Of a stretch of DNA of 17,875 nucleotides, positions 1 to 7,937 are shown in pieces. Both the position numbers and the translations under genes were made by a program. Where the stretch lies: contig PWND01000265.1 in assembly GCA_003557965.1 (NCBI GenBank), forward strand, positions 1 through 17,875, written 5' to 3'. Positions within the stretch are counted from its first letter, which is position 1, and each line of letters begins with the position of its first letter. The DNA is from Bacteroidales bacterium. GTDB taxonomy: Bacteria; Bacteroidota; Bacteroidia; Bacteroidales; UBA7960. The notes below the pieces were generated by a model. It searched no databases. It was given only the letters and a program-made list of their open reading frames with translations, and was not told the origin of the DNA.

Positions 1-2370
1 GATAGCCTCTTCAACAGTAAGGCACAAAACATCCCATATTGTTTTGTCATTAAATTTCACATCCAGCACTTCATCTTTAAATCTTTTTCCGTTACATGAT
101 TCACAAACGAGATTGATATCAGCCATAAACTGCATTTCAACGGTAATTTCACCTTCCCCGTCACAATCAGGGCATCGGCCGCCATCAACATTGAAAGAAA
201 AGAAGCCAGGTTTATAAGCCCTGCTTTTTGCCAAAGCTTGGTCAGCATAAAGAGTACGGATTTCGTCGTAAGCTTTCAAATATGTAACCGGATTTGACCT
301 TGAGGAGCGTCCAATCGGATTTTGGTCAACAAACTCAACATTCACTAATGATTCAATATCACCGGATATGGAATCAAACTTACCACTGGTTTCGCTATAA
401 TCGCCGTAAGCTTTTTTTAATGCCGGGAATAAAATATCTTTTATTAAGGTGGATTTCCCTGAGCCGCTCACCCCGGTTACAACAGTAAAAATGTTTAATG
501 GAATTTTTATGTCAATATTTTTAAGATTATGTTGCCTTGCTCCATGAACTTTAATAAATTCTTTCCATTTTCTTCTTTTTTCCGGAATACTAATATTAAG
601 TTTTTTGGCTAAGTATTTGCCGGTAATGCCAGTTTCATTTTTTACCAGGTTTTTAACATCTCCCTGAAAAATTATATCACCACCATTTCTTCCGGCATAA
701 GGCCCTATATCTATTACCTGGTCGGCCTGCCGAATTATTTGCTCATCATGCTCAACAACAATAACAGTGTTCCCAATATCTCTAAGTTTCTTCAACACAG
801 ATATTAACCTAAGATTATCTCTCTGATGTAATCCAATACTTGGTTCATCAAGTATATACAGAGAGCCAACAAGACTACTACCTAAGGATGTTGCAAGATT
901 AATACGTTGCGATTCGCCTCCTGATAATGTTGATGAAAGCCTGTTTAGTGTTAAGTAACCTAAACCTACATTTAGTAAATATTCAATACGGTTATTTATT
1001 TCCGTTAAAATCCTTTTAGAAACACTTAACTGGTAATCATCTAATTTTAAATCATTAAAAAAACTGTATAGATTTTCAATCGGCATTAAAACCAGGTCTG
1101 ATATCGTTTTGGAATTTATTTTTACATAATTAGCATCTTTACGTAAGCGTGTACCTTTGCAATCATGACAAGTTGTTTTGCCCCTGTACCTGGAAAGCAT
1201 AACCCTGTATTGAATTTTATATGAACCCTCTTCAAGCATGTTGAAAAAACTATTCAGGCCTTTAAAGAATTTATTGCCTTTCCACACCAGGCTCTTTTGT
1301 TCTTCTGTTAGTTCTTTAAATGGTTTATGAATTGGGAAATCAAATTTATAAGCATTATTAATAAGCCTGTCTCTCCATTTTCCCATTTTTTCACCCTTCC
1401 AGCATACAATAGCATCTTCGTATATAGAAAGATTTTTATTAGGTATAACAAGGTCTTCATCTATCCCGATTATGCTACCAAAGCCTTCACAGGTTTTACA
1501 AGCACCGTAAGGATTATTAAAAGCGAAGAAATTTACAGATGGTTTAATAAATGTAATGCCATCCATTTCAAACCTGTTAGAGAAAAAAAGCCTGTCTTTT
1601 GAATCTTTGTTTTCAACATCCACAAAGCACTCACCCTCGCCCTCATGAAAAGCCGACTGCACAGAATCAGCAAGCCTCGTTCTCAACTCATTATCCGAGT
1701 GTTTTATTTTCAAGCGGTCAATAACAATTGCAGGCGACTTTCCAATATTTACCGGCTTGCTATTAAGCACAGCATCTATTCTGGCTATCTCATTATTAAC
1801 AAGAATTCTGTTAAACCCCTGTTGTAGTAAAACTTTTAGTTGGTCTTCTGTTTTTCTTCCTTTGTGAATATTAAGAGGGGCAAAAATTGTTATTGCTGAA
1901 CCATCGGGCAGCTTTAAGCAACTATCAACAACGTCAGCAACAGAATGTCGTTTTACCTCATTCCCTGATACAGGGCTGTATGTTTTACCTATGCGGGCAA
2001 ACAGTAATTTCAAATAATCATAAATTTCAGTAGATGTTCCAACTGTTGAGCGAGGATTCCTTGTATTAACTTTTTGTTCTATTGCAATTGCAGGTGAAAT
2101 TCCTTTAATGTAATCAACATCAGGCTTATGCATTCGTCCTAAAAATTGCCTTGCATAAGAGCTAAGGCTTTCAACATATCTGCGCTGCCCCTCCGAGTAT
2201 AGCGTGTCGAAAGCCAAAGAAGATTTTCCCGAACCTGACAAGCCGGTAATAACAACTAAGTTGTTTCTCTTTATAGCAACATCAATGTTTTTTAAATTAT
2301 GAACTCTTGCTCCTTTTATTATTATATAATCAGAAGAATCCAGCTTATCGGGCTCTGTGTTTTCACTCAT
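1..2370 (-). CDS. uvrA: UvrABC excinuclease subunit A (UvrA), 3' end outside the window
   Basis: UvrA is the damage-recognition ATPase of nucleotide excision repair in the cytoplasm; it scans DNA with UvrB and loads it at bulky lesions. The frame is open from ATG 2370 through base 1, giving 790 residues of a protein usually near 940. Visible in order: first Walker A GLSGSGKSS (about 43-51), first zinc module starting CKTC (about 291-294), ABC signature LSGGESQR (about 482-489), Walker B LYILDEPSIGLHQRDN soon after, second Walker A GVSGSGKST (about 633-641), and the second zinc module C733-x2-C736-x19-C756-x2-C759, with the same spacing as in E. coli UvrA. The second signature and second Walker B lie beyond the window edge, so the gene is cut by the window, not shown to be truncated in the genome. 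It is divergent from the ECF sigma gene. I am sure of the family. Confidence 0.97.
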   Translation of the reverse strand, partial: MSENTEPDKLDSSDYIIIKGARVHNLKNIDVAIKRNNLVVITGLSGSGKSSLAFDTLYSEGQRRYVESLSSYARQFLGRMHKPDVDYIKGISPAIAIEQKVNTRNPRSTVGTSTEIYDYLKLLFARIGKTYSPVSGNEVKRHSVADVVDSCLKLPDGSAITIFAPLNIHKGRKTEDQLKVLLQQGFNRILVNNEIARIDAVLNSKPVNIGKSPAIVIDRLKIKHSDNELRTRLADSVQSAFHEGEGECFVDVENKDSKDRLFFSNRFEMDGITFIKPSVNFFAFNNPYGACKTCEGFGSIIGIDEDLVIPNKNLSIYEDAIVCWKGEKMGKWRDRLINNAYKFDFPIHKPFKELTEEQKSLVWKGNKFFKGLNSFFNMLEEGSYKIQYRVMLSRYRGKTTCHDCKGTRLRKDANYVKINSKTISDLVLMPIENLYSFFNDLKLDDYQLSVSKRILTEINNRIEYLLNVGLGYLTLNRLSSTLSGGESQRINLATSLGSSLVGSLYILDEPSIGLHQRDNLRLISVLKKLRDIGNTVIVVEHDEQIIRQADQVIDIGPYAGRNGGDIIFQGDVKNLVKNETGITGKYLAKKLNISIPEKRRKWKEFIKVHGARQHNLKNIDIKIPLNIFTVVTGVSGSGKSTLIKDILFPALKKAYGDYSETSGKFDSISGDIESLVNVEFVDQNPIGRSSRSNPVTYLKAYDEIRTLYADQALAKSRAYKPGFFSFNVDGGRCPDCDGEGEITVEMQFMADINLVCESCNGKRFKDEVLDVKFNDKTIWDVLCLTVEEAI

Positions 2371-2389
2371 TTATTGTAGATTTAAAGTG

Positions 2390-2417
2390 CAAATTTATTA
2401 AAACAAAGAATATACAA
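2390..2417 (-). promoter_or_regulatory. Putative uvrA promoter
   Basis: On the minus strand TAAATTTG (2397-2390) matches the Bacteroidetes -7 consensus TAnnTTTG. A TTG (2417-2415) lies 17 bases upstream as a possible -33 element. Transcription would start near 2384, leaving a very short leader before ATG 2370. No SOS-type operator is obvious. Confidence 0.45.
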
Positions 2418-2621
2418 CCAAGCCGGTTAATAAATATAAATATTTATCAAAACAGCTCATGCATAAATATTATTGGCCAATCTCATTTTAAAAGTATTAA
2501 CACATTAGTATTTATTAAGTTTATTACATAAATACTTTTATAAAAAGAATAAGCTGCTTTACAAATTATTATGAAAAAAAAGAGCCTGCATATAGAATTT
2601 TTAAAAGATTTAGAAAAAATC

Positions 2622-2652
2622 TTGTGACTTTTTAAAATATTTTTTATCTTTG
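2622..2652 (+). promoter_or_regulatory. Putative promoter of the ECF sigma gene
   Basis: TATCTTTG (2645-2652) fits the Bacteroidetes primary-sigma -7 element TAnnTTTG, and TTGTG (2622-2626) lies 18 bases upstream as a -33-like element. This is one of the better-spaced promoters in the window. It predicts a start near 2657 and a leader of about 110 nucleotides, long for this phylum. Confidence 0.55.
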
Positions 2653-2755
2653 GCATGAAATTTACTGCCAAATTACAGGCACTTGCAAAAATATTTATAA
2701 CTAAATATAGGAGGACAGCATATAGAATAGAACTTTACTCTTGACCAATTAACAT

Positions 2756-2762
2756 AAGGAGG
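2756..2762 (+). promoter_or_regulatory. Strong Shine-Dalgarno site of the ECF sigma gene
   Basis: AAGGAGG lies 8 bases before ATG 2771 and fixes that start. Such a full match to the 16S anti-Shine-Dalgarno is unusual in Bacteroidetes; the other genes here have A-rich leaders without one. A second AGGAGG (2709-2714) lies about 50 bases upstream with no ATG after it. Confidence 0.7.
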
Positions 2763-2770
2763 CCATTATT

Positions 2771-3355
2771 ATGAATGACCAGATTATAACTGATCAGGAG
2801 TTAGTTCACCGTTATATTGCAGGTGACCACTCATCATTAGAAAAGCTAATCAACAGGCATCAAAGGAAAATTTTTTCCTACATTTTAATTATTGTAAAAG
2901 ACAAGCATCTTGCAGAAGATCTGTTTCAAGACACATTTATTAAAGTAATAAATACTTTAAGAGCAGGTGCCTACAATGAAGAAGGTAAGTTTCTTCCATG
3001 GGTTATGCGTATTGCTCACAATCTTGTAATAGACTACTTTAGAAAGTCTAAGCGCATGCAGTATGTTGATAAGCAAGAAGATTATGACATTTTCGAAACG
3101 CTCAACATGTTTGAGGATAATGTTGAAGACAGGCTAATTACAGACCAGATCCATTCTGATGTAAAAAGCTTAATCAAGTACTTGCCTAAAGAGCAAAAAG
3201 AAGTACTGATAATGAGGCATTACCTTAATCAAAGCTTTAAGGAAATAGCTGATCAGACAAAAGTGAGCATCAACACTGAACTTGGCAGAATGAGGTACGC
3301 TTTAATAAACCTACGAAAACTTGCTGAAGATAAGTCGGTAATACTTACCAAATAG
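2771..3355 (+). CDS. ECF-type RNA polymerase sigma factor (sigma-70 family)
   Basis: This 194-residue protein is a compact two-domain sigma factor that would direct RNA polymerase to a specific promoter set. Region 2 covers about residues 20-97, including the AEDLFQDTFIKV core-binding helix and the GKFLPWVMRIAHNLVIDYFRK stretch, which continues into region 2.4. Region 4 covers about 136-187 (LPKEQKEVLIMRHYLNQSFKEIA, then a helix-turn-helix ending in SINTELGRMRYALINLRK). It closely resembles a sigma factor widely conserved in Bacteroidales, where from memory the recognition-helix stretch is usually SINTALGRMRYA; the E would be a small difference. The start is fixed by AAGGAGG 8 bases upstream. 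No anti-sigma gene adjoins it: uvrA is divergent and murB follows after 128 bases with its own promoter candidate. The regulon cannot be read from the sequence; a link to the T9SS genes, as for SigP of Porphyromonas gingivalis, is only a possibility. Confidence 0.93.
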   Translation: MNDQIITDQELVHRYIAGDHSSLEKLINRHQRKIFSYILIIVKDKHLAEDLFQDTFIKVINTLRAGAYNEEGKFLPWVMRIAHNLVIDYFRKSKRMQYVDKQEDYDIFETLNMFEDNVEDRLITDQIHSDVKSLIKYLPKEQKEVLIMRHYLNQSFKEIADQTKVSINTELGRMRYALINLRKLAEDKSVILTK

Positions 3356-3407
3356 TGTTTTAACATTATATCATACTTCAAGAAGCCAATATTGCAGGTT
3401 TTTCTAT

Positions 3408-3446
3408 TATATTTGCTGTACTATTAAAGCTGTGTGCAGATAGTAC
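3408..3446 (+). promoter_or_regulatory. Putative murB promoter and start-site dyad
   Basis: TATATTTG (3408-3415) matches the Bacteroidetes -7 element, but no convincing -33 TTTG lies 19-21 bases upstream. Just downstream, GTACTAT (3418-3424) and ATAGTAC (3440-3446) form a perfect 7-base inverted repeat with a 15-base spacer. It starts about where transcription should begin, so it could be an operator or a 5'-end hairpin in the murB mRNA. Confidence 0.45.
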
Positions 3447-3483
3447 GAAATGTAATATTGGTATATTAATAATCTGATAGCTA

Positions 3484-4503
3484 ATGCAGGTTTACGAGCA
3501 CTTTTCCCTTAAGCAGTATAACACATTTGGCATAGATGCTTACGCTGATAAATTTATTGAAATTACATCCAATGAAGATATTCTGCAATTAATAAATTCC
3601 GACTTTTTTCAAACCTGCAATTATTTTATTTTGGGAGGAGGAAGTAATGTTTTATTTACTAATGATTTTAACGGAAGTGTTATAAAGCTGTCAAATAAGG
3701 GTATTGAAGTGATTGATGAGGATAGCAATTATGTATATATTGAAGCGCAGGCAGGCGAAGATTGGGATGAGTTTGTAAATTACTGCACAATGAATAACTG
3801 GGCCGGACTAGAAAATTTATCACTAATTCCCGGGCAGGTTGGAGCATCTCCAATACAAAATATTGGGGCATACGGAACAGAGTTAAAAGATGTATTTCAT
3901 TCACTATCGGCTTACGATATCTTTACAAAAGAAAAAAGAAGCTTTTCATTAAACGAATGCGATTTTGGCTACCGGAGCAGTATTTTTAAAAATAAGTGGA
4001 AAAAAAGGTTTATTATTAGCTCAGTAACTTTCAGGCTGTCAAAAAATATTTTCAATATTAATAAAAAGTACGGAAGTATTGAAAGTGAAATTTCAAACAG
4101 ATGCATAGAAAAACCAACCATTAAAGATATCCGGGAAATTATATGTCAAATCAGGGCAGCGAAGCTTCCTGACATTAATACCACAGGAAGTGCAGGAAGT
4201 TTTTTTAAAAATCCTGTTGTAAGTTTGGAAAAGTATAACTTGCTGAAGCAAAAGCATCCAGAACTTGTGGCATATAAGGAAAGTGATAATCAATATAAAA
4301 TTGCAGCCGGATGGTTAATTGACAAAGCAGGTTGGAAAGGTTACAAGGAAGGCGATGCAGGAGTTTACCCAAAGCAGGCATTAGTTTTGGTAAATTATGG
4401 AAATGCCGGTGGCATAGATATCCTGCACTTAAGTAAGAAAATTGAAAAATCTATTTTTAAAGAATTCGAAATAAAGTTAGAAACGGAAGTAAATATTATT
4501 TAA
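3484..4503 (+). CDS. murB: UDP-N-acetylenolpyruvoylglucosamine reductase (MurB), type I
   Basis: MurB uses FAD and NADPH to reduce UDP-GlcNAc-enolpyruvate to UDP-MurNAc, the second committed step of peptidoglycan synthesis, in the cytoplasm. The 339-residue product has the full type I architecture: N-terminal FAD domain with YNTFGIDAYAD (12-22) and GGGSNVLF (51-58); the flavin motif PGQVGASPIQNIGAYG (116-131); the substrate Tyr-Arg of FGYRSSIF (161-168); GSAGSFFKNP (235-244) with S239 at the position of the proton-donating Ser229 of E. coli; and E335 in the terminal LETEVNII, at the position of Glu325. Length is normal for the family. ATG 3484 starts directly at the conserved N-terminus and has no Shine-Dalgarno. 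The gene probably has its own promoter (TATATTTG at 3408). It stands apart from the murF-anmK pair 5 kb away. Confidence 0.96.
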   Translation: MQVYEHFSLKQYNTFGIDAYADKFIEITSNEDILQLINSDFFQTCNYFILGGGSNVLFTNDFNGSVIKLSNKGIEVIDEDSNYVYIEAQAGEDWDEFVNYCTMNNWAGLENLSLIPGQVGASPIQNIGAYGTELKDVFHSLSAYDIFTKEKRSFSLNECDFGYRSSIFKNKWKKRFIISSVTFRLSKNIFNINKKYGSIESEISNRCIEKPTIKDIREIICQIRAAKLPDINTTGSAGSFFKNPVVSLEKYNLLKQKHPELVAYKESDNQYKIAAGWLIDKAGWKGYKEGDAGVYPKQALVLVNYGNAGGIDILHLSKKIEKSIFKEFEIKLETEVNII

Positions 4504-4508
4504 GCAGA

Positions 4509-4547
4509 AATTATAAATACGTCGAATATTATAATTATATGTTTTTT
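4509..4547 (+). terminator. Possible AT-only intrinsic terminator after murB
   Basis: AATTATAA (4509-4516) and TTATAATT (4529-4536) form a perfect 8-base stem, extendable by two pairs with one bulge, followed after five bases by a run of six T (4542-4547). It begins six bases after the murB stop. The stem has no G-C pairs, so it would be weak and may be chance in AT-rich DNA. Confidence 0.35.
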
Positions 4548-4554
4548 ACTTTTG
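4547..4554 (+). promoter_or_regulatory. Putative promoter -7 element for the membrane-protein gene
   Basis: TACTTTTG matches TAnnTTTG exactly and lies 37 bases before ATG 4592, giving a leader of about 30 bases. No clear -33 element is seen at the expected spacing. Confidence 0.4.
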
Positions 4555-4591
4555 CAAGTAATTCAAAGTTGATTAAGTTAAATTATTATTT

Positions 4592-5182
4592 ATGAGAAAA
4601 TTTGAAAAACCTATTGGAGTAGTAATTGTACTGTTAGTGTTATATAGCTTATTTTTTGGATTTGAAATAAACCTATACGTTACATTAAGAATAGGCTTGA
4701 TAGTTGTATGCATATTCTATTTGTGGTTTGGATTCTTCTTGTTTAACCGTATCAATTTTGAAGATTTATTAAAAAAAGAAGTTATCAGGAAACTAAATGT
4801 ATTTAAAGTAAGTGCAGGAATTACAATGGGAGTTGTTTATTCTTTTTGCACATTAGCAATTATGTTTAGTATATACTTCTACGCCGGAATGAATACCCTT
4901 TTAGGCATAGCAATAATTGCACTAATATCAGCTACTGCATTAATTGGCATATATAACACATTAAACATGCCGATGCAAAAGTTTTATAATCAGTTTTACC
5001 GAAGGTCTCTGGTTATAGGAGTTTTTCTTCTTTTTATTTGGTTTTTCCCTGTTGAAAAGAGATTGAGTGCATTATACAAAAACTATCCTGAGTTTATTGA
5101 AGCATATACTAACTATCAGGAAAACCCCGATGATAAAAAGGCAGAGCAAAAACTAAGAGAAGCAAGAAACCTGTTTAAGTAA
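4592..5182 (+). CDS. Hypothetical five-helix integral membrane protein
   Basis: I do not recognise this 196-residue protein. It has five hydrophobic segments at about 8-24, 29-51, 73-95, 101-121 and 138-153, then a charged tail (154-196) rich in Lys, Glu and Asp that looks helical. Positive residues cluster at the N-terminus (MRKFEK), in the 52-72 loop (KKEVIRK) and in the 122-137 loop (QFYRR). This predicts a cytoplasmic N-terminus and, with five helices, a periplasmic C-terminal tail. There is no signal peptidase or lipobox site and no catalytic motif I can name. It starts at the only reasonable ATG, 88 bases after murB, with a -7 element at 4547. Its TAA directly abuts the stop codon of the convergent phosphohexomutase gene. 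Its context offers only a general envelope setting. I am fairly sure it is a real gene because the ORF is intact, has its own promoter candidate and shows consistent topology. Confidence 0.75.
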   Translation: MRKFEKPIGVVIVLLVLYSLFFGFEINLYVTLRIGLIVVCIFYLWFGFFLFNRINFEDLLKKEVIRKLNVFKVSAGITMGVVYSFCTLAIMFSIYFYAGMNTLLGIAIIALISATALIGIYNTLNMPMQKFYNQFYRRSLVIGVFLLFIWFFPVEKRLSALYKNYPEFIEAYTNYQENPDDKKAEQKLREARNLFK

Positions 5183-6922
5183 TCATTTTATATTTAAGCT
5201 GCTGGTAATGCTATCTATGTGGGATTCAAGTTTACTATTCAGCATAATATAATCATTAGCAGATTCAAGCTTATCCATTACACCAAAATAAAACTTAATT
5301 TTTGGTTCTGTACCACTTGGCCGCATGGTTATCTTGCTCCCATCTTCAAGAAATATCTGGATAACATTTGATACAGGAAGCTCGATTTTTGATTCTGATT
5401 TTGAAACCAGGTTTTTCTCAACTGATAATTTATAATCCTTAATTAAAACAACTTTTGAATTATTTATTTGCAATGGAGGGTTTTCCCTGTATTCATTCAT
5501 CATACCCTGAATTTCTTCAAGGCCTTCTTTACCTTTTTTCGTTATTGAAATAAGCTTTTCTTTATAAAGACCAAATTTTACATAAATATCAATTAACAAT
5601 TCGTACAAAGATTTATTATTTTCTTTTGCCCATGCAGCAGCTTCTGCAATAAAGCAACATGAAATAACAGCATCTTTATCCCTTGCCAGGTCACCAATAA
5701 GATAACCATAACTTTCTTCACCACCGGCAATAAACTGTTTCTTGTCCTCAAGATTACGAATGATTTCTGCTATATATTTAAAGCCTGTGAGTACATCGAA
5801 GCATTCTACATTATAATACTTTGCAATTTCACATAGTATTTCAGATGTAACAATTGTTTTTACAATATACTCCTTGCCTTTAATGTTATTATTAGCTTTC
5901 CATTGCTCGAGAATATAATAAATAATTATTGCTGCGGTTTGATTACCGTTTAAAGTCACAAATTCATTATTCAAATCTTTTACAGCAATTCCTACCCTGT
6001 CGCCATCAGGGTCAGTAGCCATTACTATATCAGCATCTTTTTCATTTGCTTTATCAAGAGCCATTTTTAATGCGGCTTCTTCTTCCGGGTTGGGATAAGT
6101 AACTGTTGGGAAGTTACCATCTGTAACATCTTGCTCAGGAACATTAATTACGTTTTTAAAACCAAAACTATTCAATGCCATTGGCCCAAGCTTGTAAGTT
6201 GTGCCATGTATAGGAGAAAAAACTATTTTTATATCACTGTGTTTTTTTATGATTTCCGGAGATAGTGATAAAGAAGCAATATCAATAAGATATTGATCTA
6301 TTATTTCTTCAGGAATGATTTTTATATTTTCGCTGATCTTGTTAAACTTAACTTCATTAATATTCTTTATACTTTTCACTTCTTCAATAACTTGCTTATC
6401 CTGTGGAGATATTAATTGTCCACCATCTTCGCCATATACTTTATAACCATTGTATTCTTTTGGGTTATGCGAAGCTGTAATAACAATTCCCCCCTGGCAT
6501 TTAAGCCTTCTCACGGCATAAGATAATAAAGGCGTGGGTTGAAGTTCGTTAAATATGTATGTTTCAATATTATTTGCTGATAATACTTCTGCTGCAATTT
6601 GTGTAAAAAACTTACTATTATTTCTGCAATCGTATGCTATTGCAACCTTTATTTTTCCTTTACCAACGTTGTTTTTATTTAAAAAATTAGCAAACCCCTG
6701 TGTTGCCATGCCAACAGTGTATTTATTCATCCTGTTAGTTCCAACACCCATAATACCTCTTAACCCCCCGGTACCAAACTCAAGGTCTTTATAAAAAGCT
6801 TCGGTAAGTTCTTTTGGGTTGTTGCTTAAAAGCTGTTTAACTTCGTTTTTTGTTTCCTTATCAAAGTCACCTTCAAGCCAGGTATTAGCTTTTTTAATAA
6901 TAGCAGGGTCTAAATTTTTCAT
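5183..6922 (-). CDS. Phosphoglucomutase/phosphomannomutase (alpha-D-phosphohexomutase superfamily)
   Basis: This 579-residue cytoplasmic enzyme should interconvert hexose 1- and 6-phosphates through a phosphoserine intermediate, feeding glycogen, nucleotide-sugar and envelope polysaccharide synthesis. All four superfamily signatures are present in order: TASHNP (149-154) with catalytic S151; the magnesium-binding DPDGDR (304-309; D304, D306, D308); the sugar-specificity loop GEES (401-404); and the phosphate-binding RPSGTEPK (534-541). The N-terminal LEFGTGGLRGIMG (47-59) is typical of the long PGM2/PgcA-like branch, consistent with a length near 580. Glucose versus mannose preference cannot be settled by eye, and a ribose-phosphate (PGM2-like) role is also possible, so no symbol is given. 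The gene converges on the membrane-protein gene with no intergenic base. I see no clear promoter in the 103 bases upstream of ATG 6922, so co-transcription from the TPR gene is possible. Confidence 0.94.
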   Translation of the reverse strand: MKNLDPAIIKKANTWLEGDFDKETKNEVKQLLSNNPKELTEAFYKDLEFGTGGLRGIMGVGTNRMNKYTVGMATQGFANFLNKNNVGKGKIKVAIAYDCRNNSKFFTQIAAEVLSANNIETYIFNELQPTPLLSYAVRRLKCQGGIVITASHNPKEYNGYKVYGEDGGQLISPQDKQVIEEVKSIKNINEVKFNKISENIKIIPEEIIDQYLIDIASLSLSPEIIKKHSDIKIVFSPIHGTTYKLGPMALNSFGFKNVINVPEQDVTDGNFPTVTYPNPEEEAALKMALDKANEKDADIVMATDPDGDRVGIAVKDLNNEFVTLNGNQTAAIIIYYILEQWKANNNIKGKEYIVKTIVTSEILCEIAKYYNVECFDVLTGFKYIAEIIRNLEDKKQFIAGGEESYGYLIGDLARDKDAVISCCFIAEAAAWAKENNKSLYELLIDIYVKFGLYKEKLISITKKGKEGLEEIQGMMNEYRENPPLQINNSKVVLIKDYKLSVEKNLVSKSESKIELPVSNVIQIFLEDGSKITMRPSGTEPKIKFYFGVMDKLESANDYIMLNSKLESHIDSITSSLNIK

Positions 6923-7025
6923 ACATAATTAATTTAATATTAGAAAAAGATATAATGATTCTATTATAAAATTGAATAAAACTATGGCATCTATACTGAT
7001 GTAAAAAATAATAAAGGTAATTCTC

Positions 7026-7937
7026 TTAAGGCCTTGTTCTTTCCATTAGCCTTTCAGCTTCAAGGTTTCCAAGATTATATGCCCTTGTGGCATATTCATG
7101 AGCAAGGTTAGTTTGCCGTAATTCAGAGTATGCCCTGGCTACATTTAAATACATTTTTGCCCACTCCTCATCAGTAAGCCGATGGTCATATTTTTCTATT
7201 AAGTTTATTGCGCTCAGGTAGTCGTTAACTTCTCTTCTGTACTCTCTAATGCTATGATGAGCTACAGCTCTTCCAAGAAACCCATCCCAGTTCTGGTCAT
7301 CATACCTTATAGCTAAAGTGTAATCATCAATTGCAGAATGAAAAGCGGATCTGCGTCTTGATTGCATTTTAACAAAAGCCCTGTTAATAAGTATTTTCGC
7401 TTTTTCCTTTTCTAGCTCAGCCCTCTCCTGGGATCGCCGTGGAGAGTTCTCTATAGCCCTGTCTGTAATTCTTAAAGCATTAGTATAGTCATTTAAAAGT
7501 GCAGCATAATTTCTATCACGGCTTCTTTCTATTTGCTCTTCTAATGTAAGCCTTACTGAGCCCCTAAACTTATATGCCTCAATATTTCTGTCATTATACT
7601 CAATGGCTTCATTTAAAAGAGTTAATGCCTGCTCATAGTTGCCTTGTTCAATCTCTCTTTCTGCCTGCCTTGTAAGCTGTAGTGAACGGATAACGTTCCT
7701 GTTTCTTTCATCTTTTCTGATGGCAATTTTATGAAGCATTTCTCTTCCCTTGTCAAAGTTTTCTATAGCTTCTTTATAGTCGCTATTTTCCATTCTAATT
7801 AAGCCTTCATTCATCAAGTTTCTTACTATTGTGGTATCCTCCTGTGCATTCAATAATGCAGGCGTAATTACAAGTACTAAACAAGCAAAAAATGTTTTCA
7901 GGGTCGGTCTTTTTATGAGTATTGTTTTTCTGAACAT
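7026..7937 (-). CDS. Exported tetratricopeptide-repeat protein
   Basis: The 303-residue product carries an N-terminal signal peptide (basic MFRKTILIKRPTLK, then hydrophobic TFFACLVLVITPALLNAQ) without a lipobox cysteine, so it is likely released into the periplasm. The rest is a helical array of about five to six TPR-like units: for example DYKEAIENFDKGREML, NYEQALTLLNEAIEYNDRNI, SAIDDYTLAIRYDDQNWDGF, YRREVNDYLSAINLIEKY, and a final unit ending TNLAHEYATRAYNLGN. The middle is rich in Arg and Glu. TPR proteins act as binding scaffolds; no enzyme domain is seen and the partner is unknown. An in-frame ATG at 8012 would add 25 residues, but that gives an implausibly long n-region, so I prefer ATG 7937. 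The gene may be expressed with the phosphohexomutase gene 103 bases downstream. It could be an envelope or T9SS accessory protein, but nothing in the sequence proves it. Confidence 0.8.
   Translation of the reverse strand: MFRKTILIKRPTLKTFFACLVLVITPALLNAQEDTTIVRNLMNEGLIRMENSDYKEAIENFDKGREMLHKIAIRKDERNRNVIRSLQLTRQAEREIEQGNYEQALTLLNEAIEYNDRNIEAYKFRGSVRLTLEEQIERSRDRNYAALLNDYTNALRITDRAIENSPRRSQERAELEKEKAKILINRAFVKMQSRRRSAFHSAIDDYTLAIRYDDQNWDGFLGRAVAHHSIREYRREVNDYLSAINLIEKYDHRLTDEEWAKMYLNVARAYSELRQTNLAHEYATRAYNLGNLEAERLMERTRP

Larger units (their letters stand above)
2371..2770. other. 400-base intergenic region between uvrA and the ECF sigma gene
   Basis: This very AT-rich gap between divergent genes holds no ORF I would defend. 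It contains a uvrA promoter candidate near 2390-2417 on the minus strand, a good promoter for the sigma gene at 2622-2652, a leader of roughly 110 bases with two Shine-Dalgarno-like AGGAGG blocks, and an exact 11-base direct repeat GCATATAGAAT (2588-2598 and 2718-2728). Between about 2420 and 2580 I see nothing recognisable. Confidence 0.6.

Noticed and set aside
57..2671. Several short ORFs (60-91 codons) within or opposite uvrA and in the gap after it
   Set aside because: They overlap a full-length, motif-complete uvrA frame or are low-complexity AT-rich stretches without leaders or recognisable domains.
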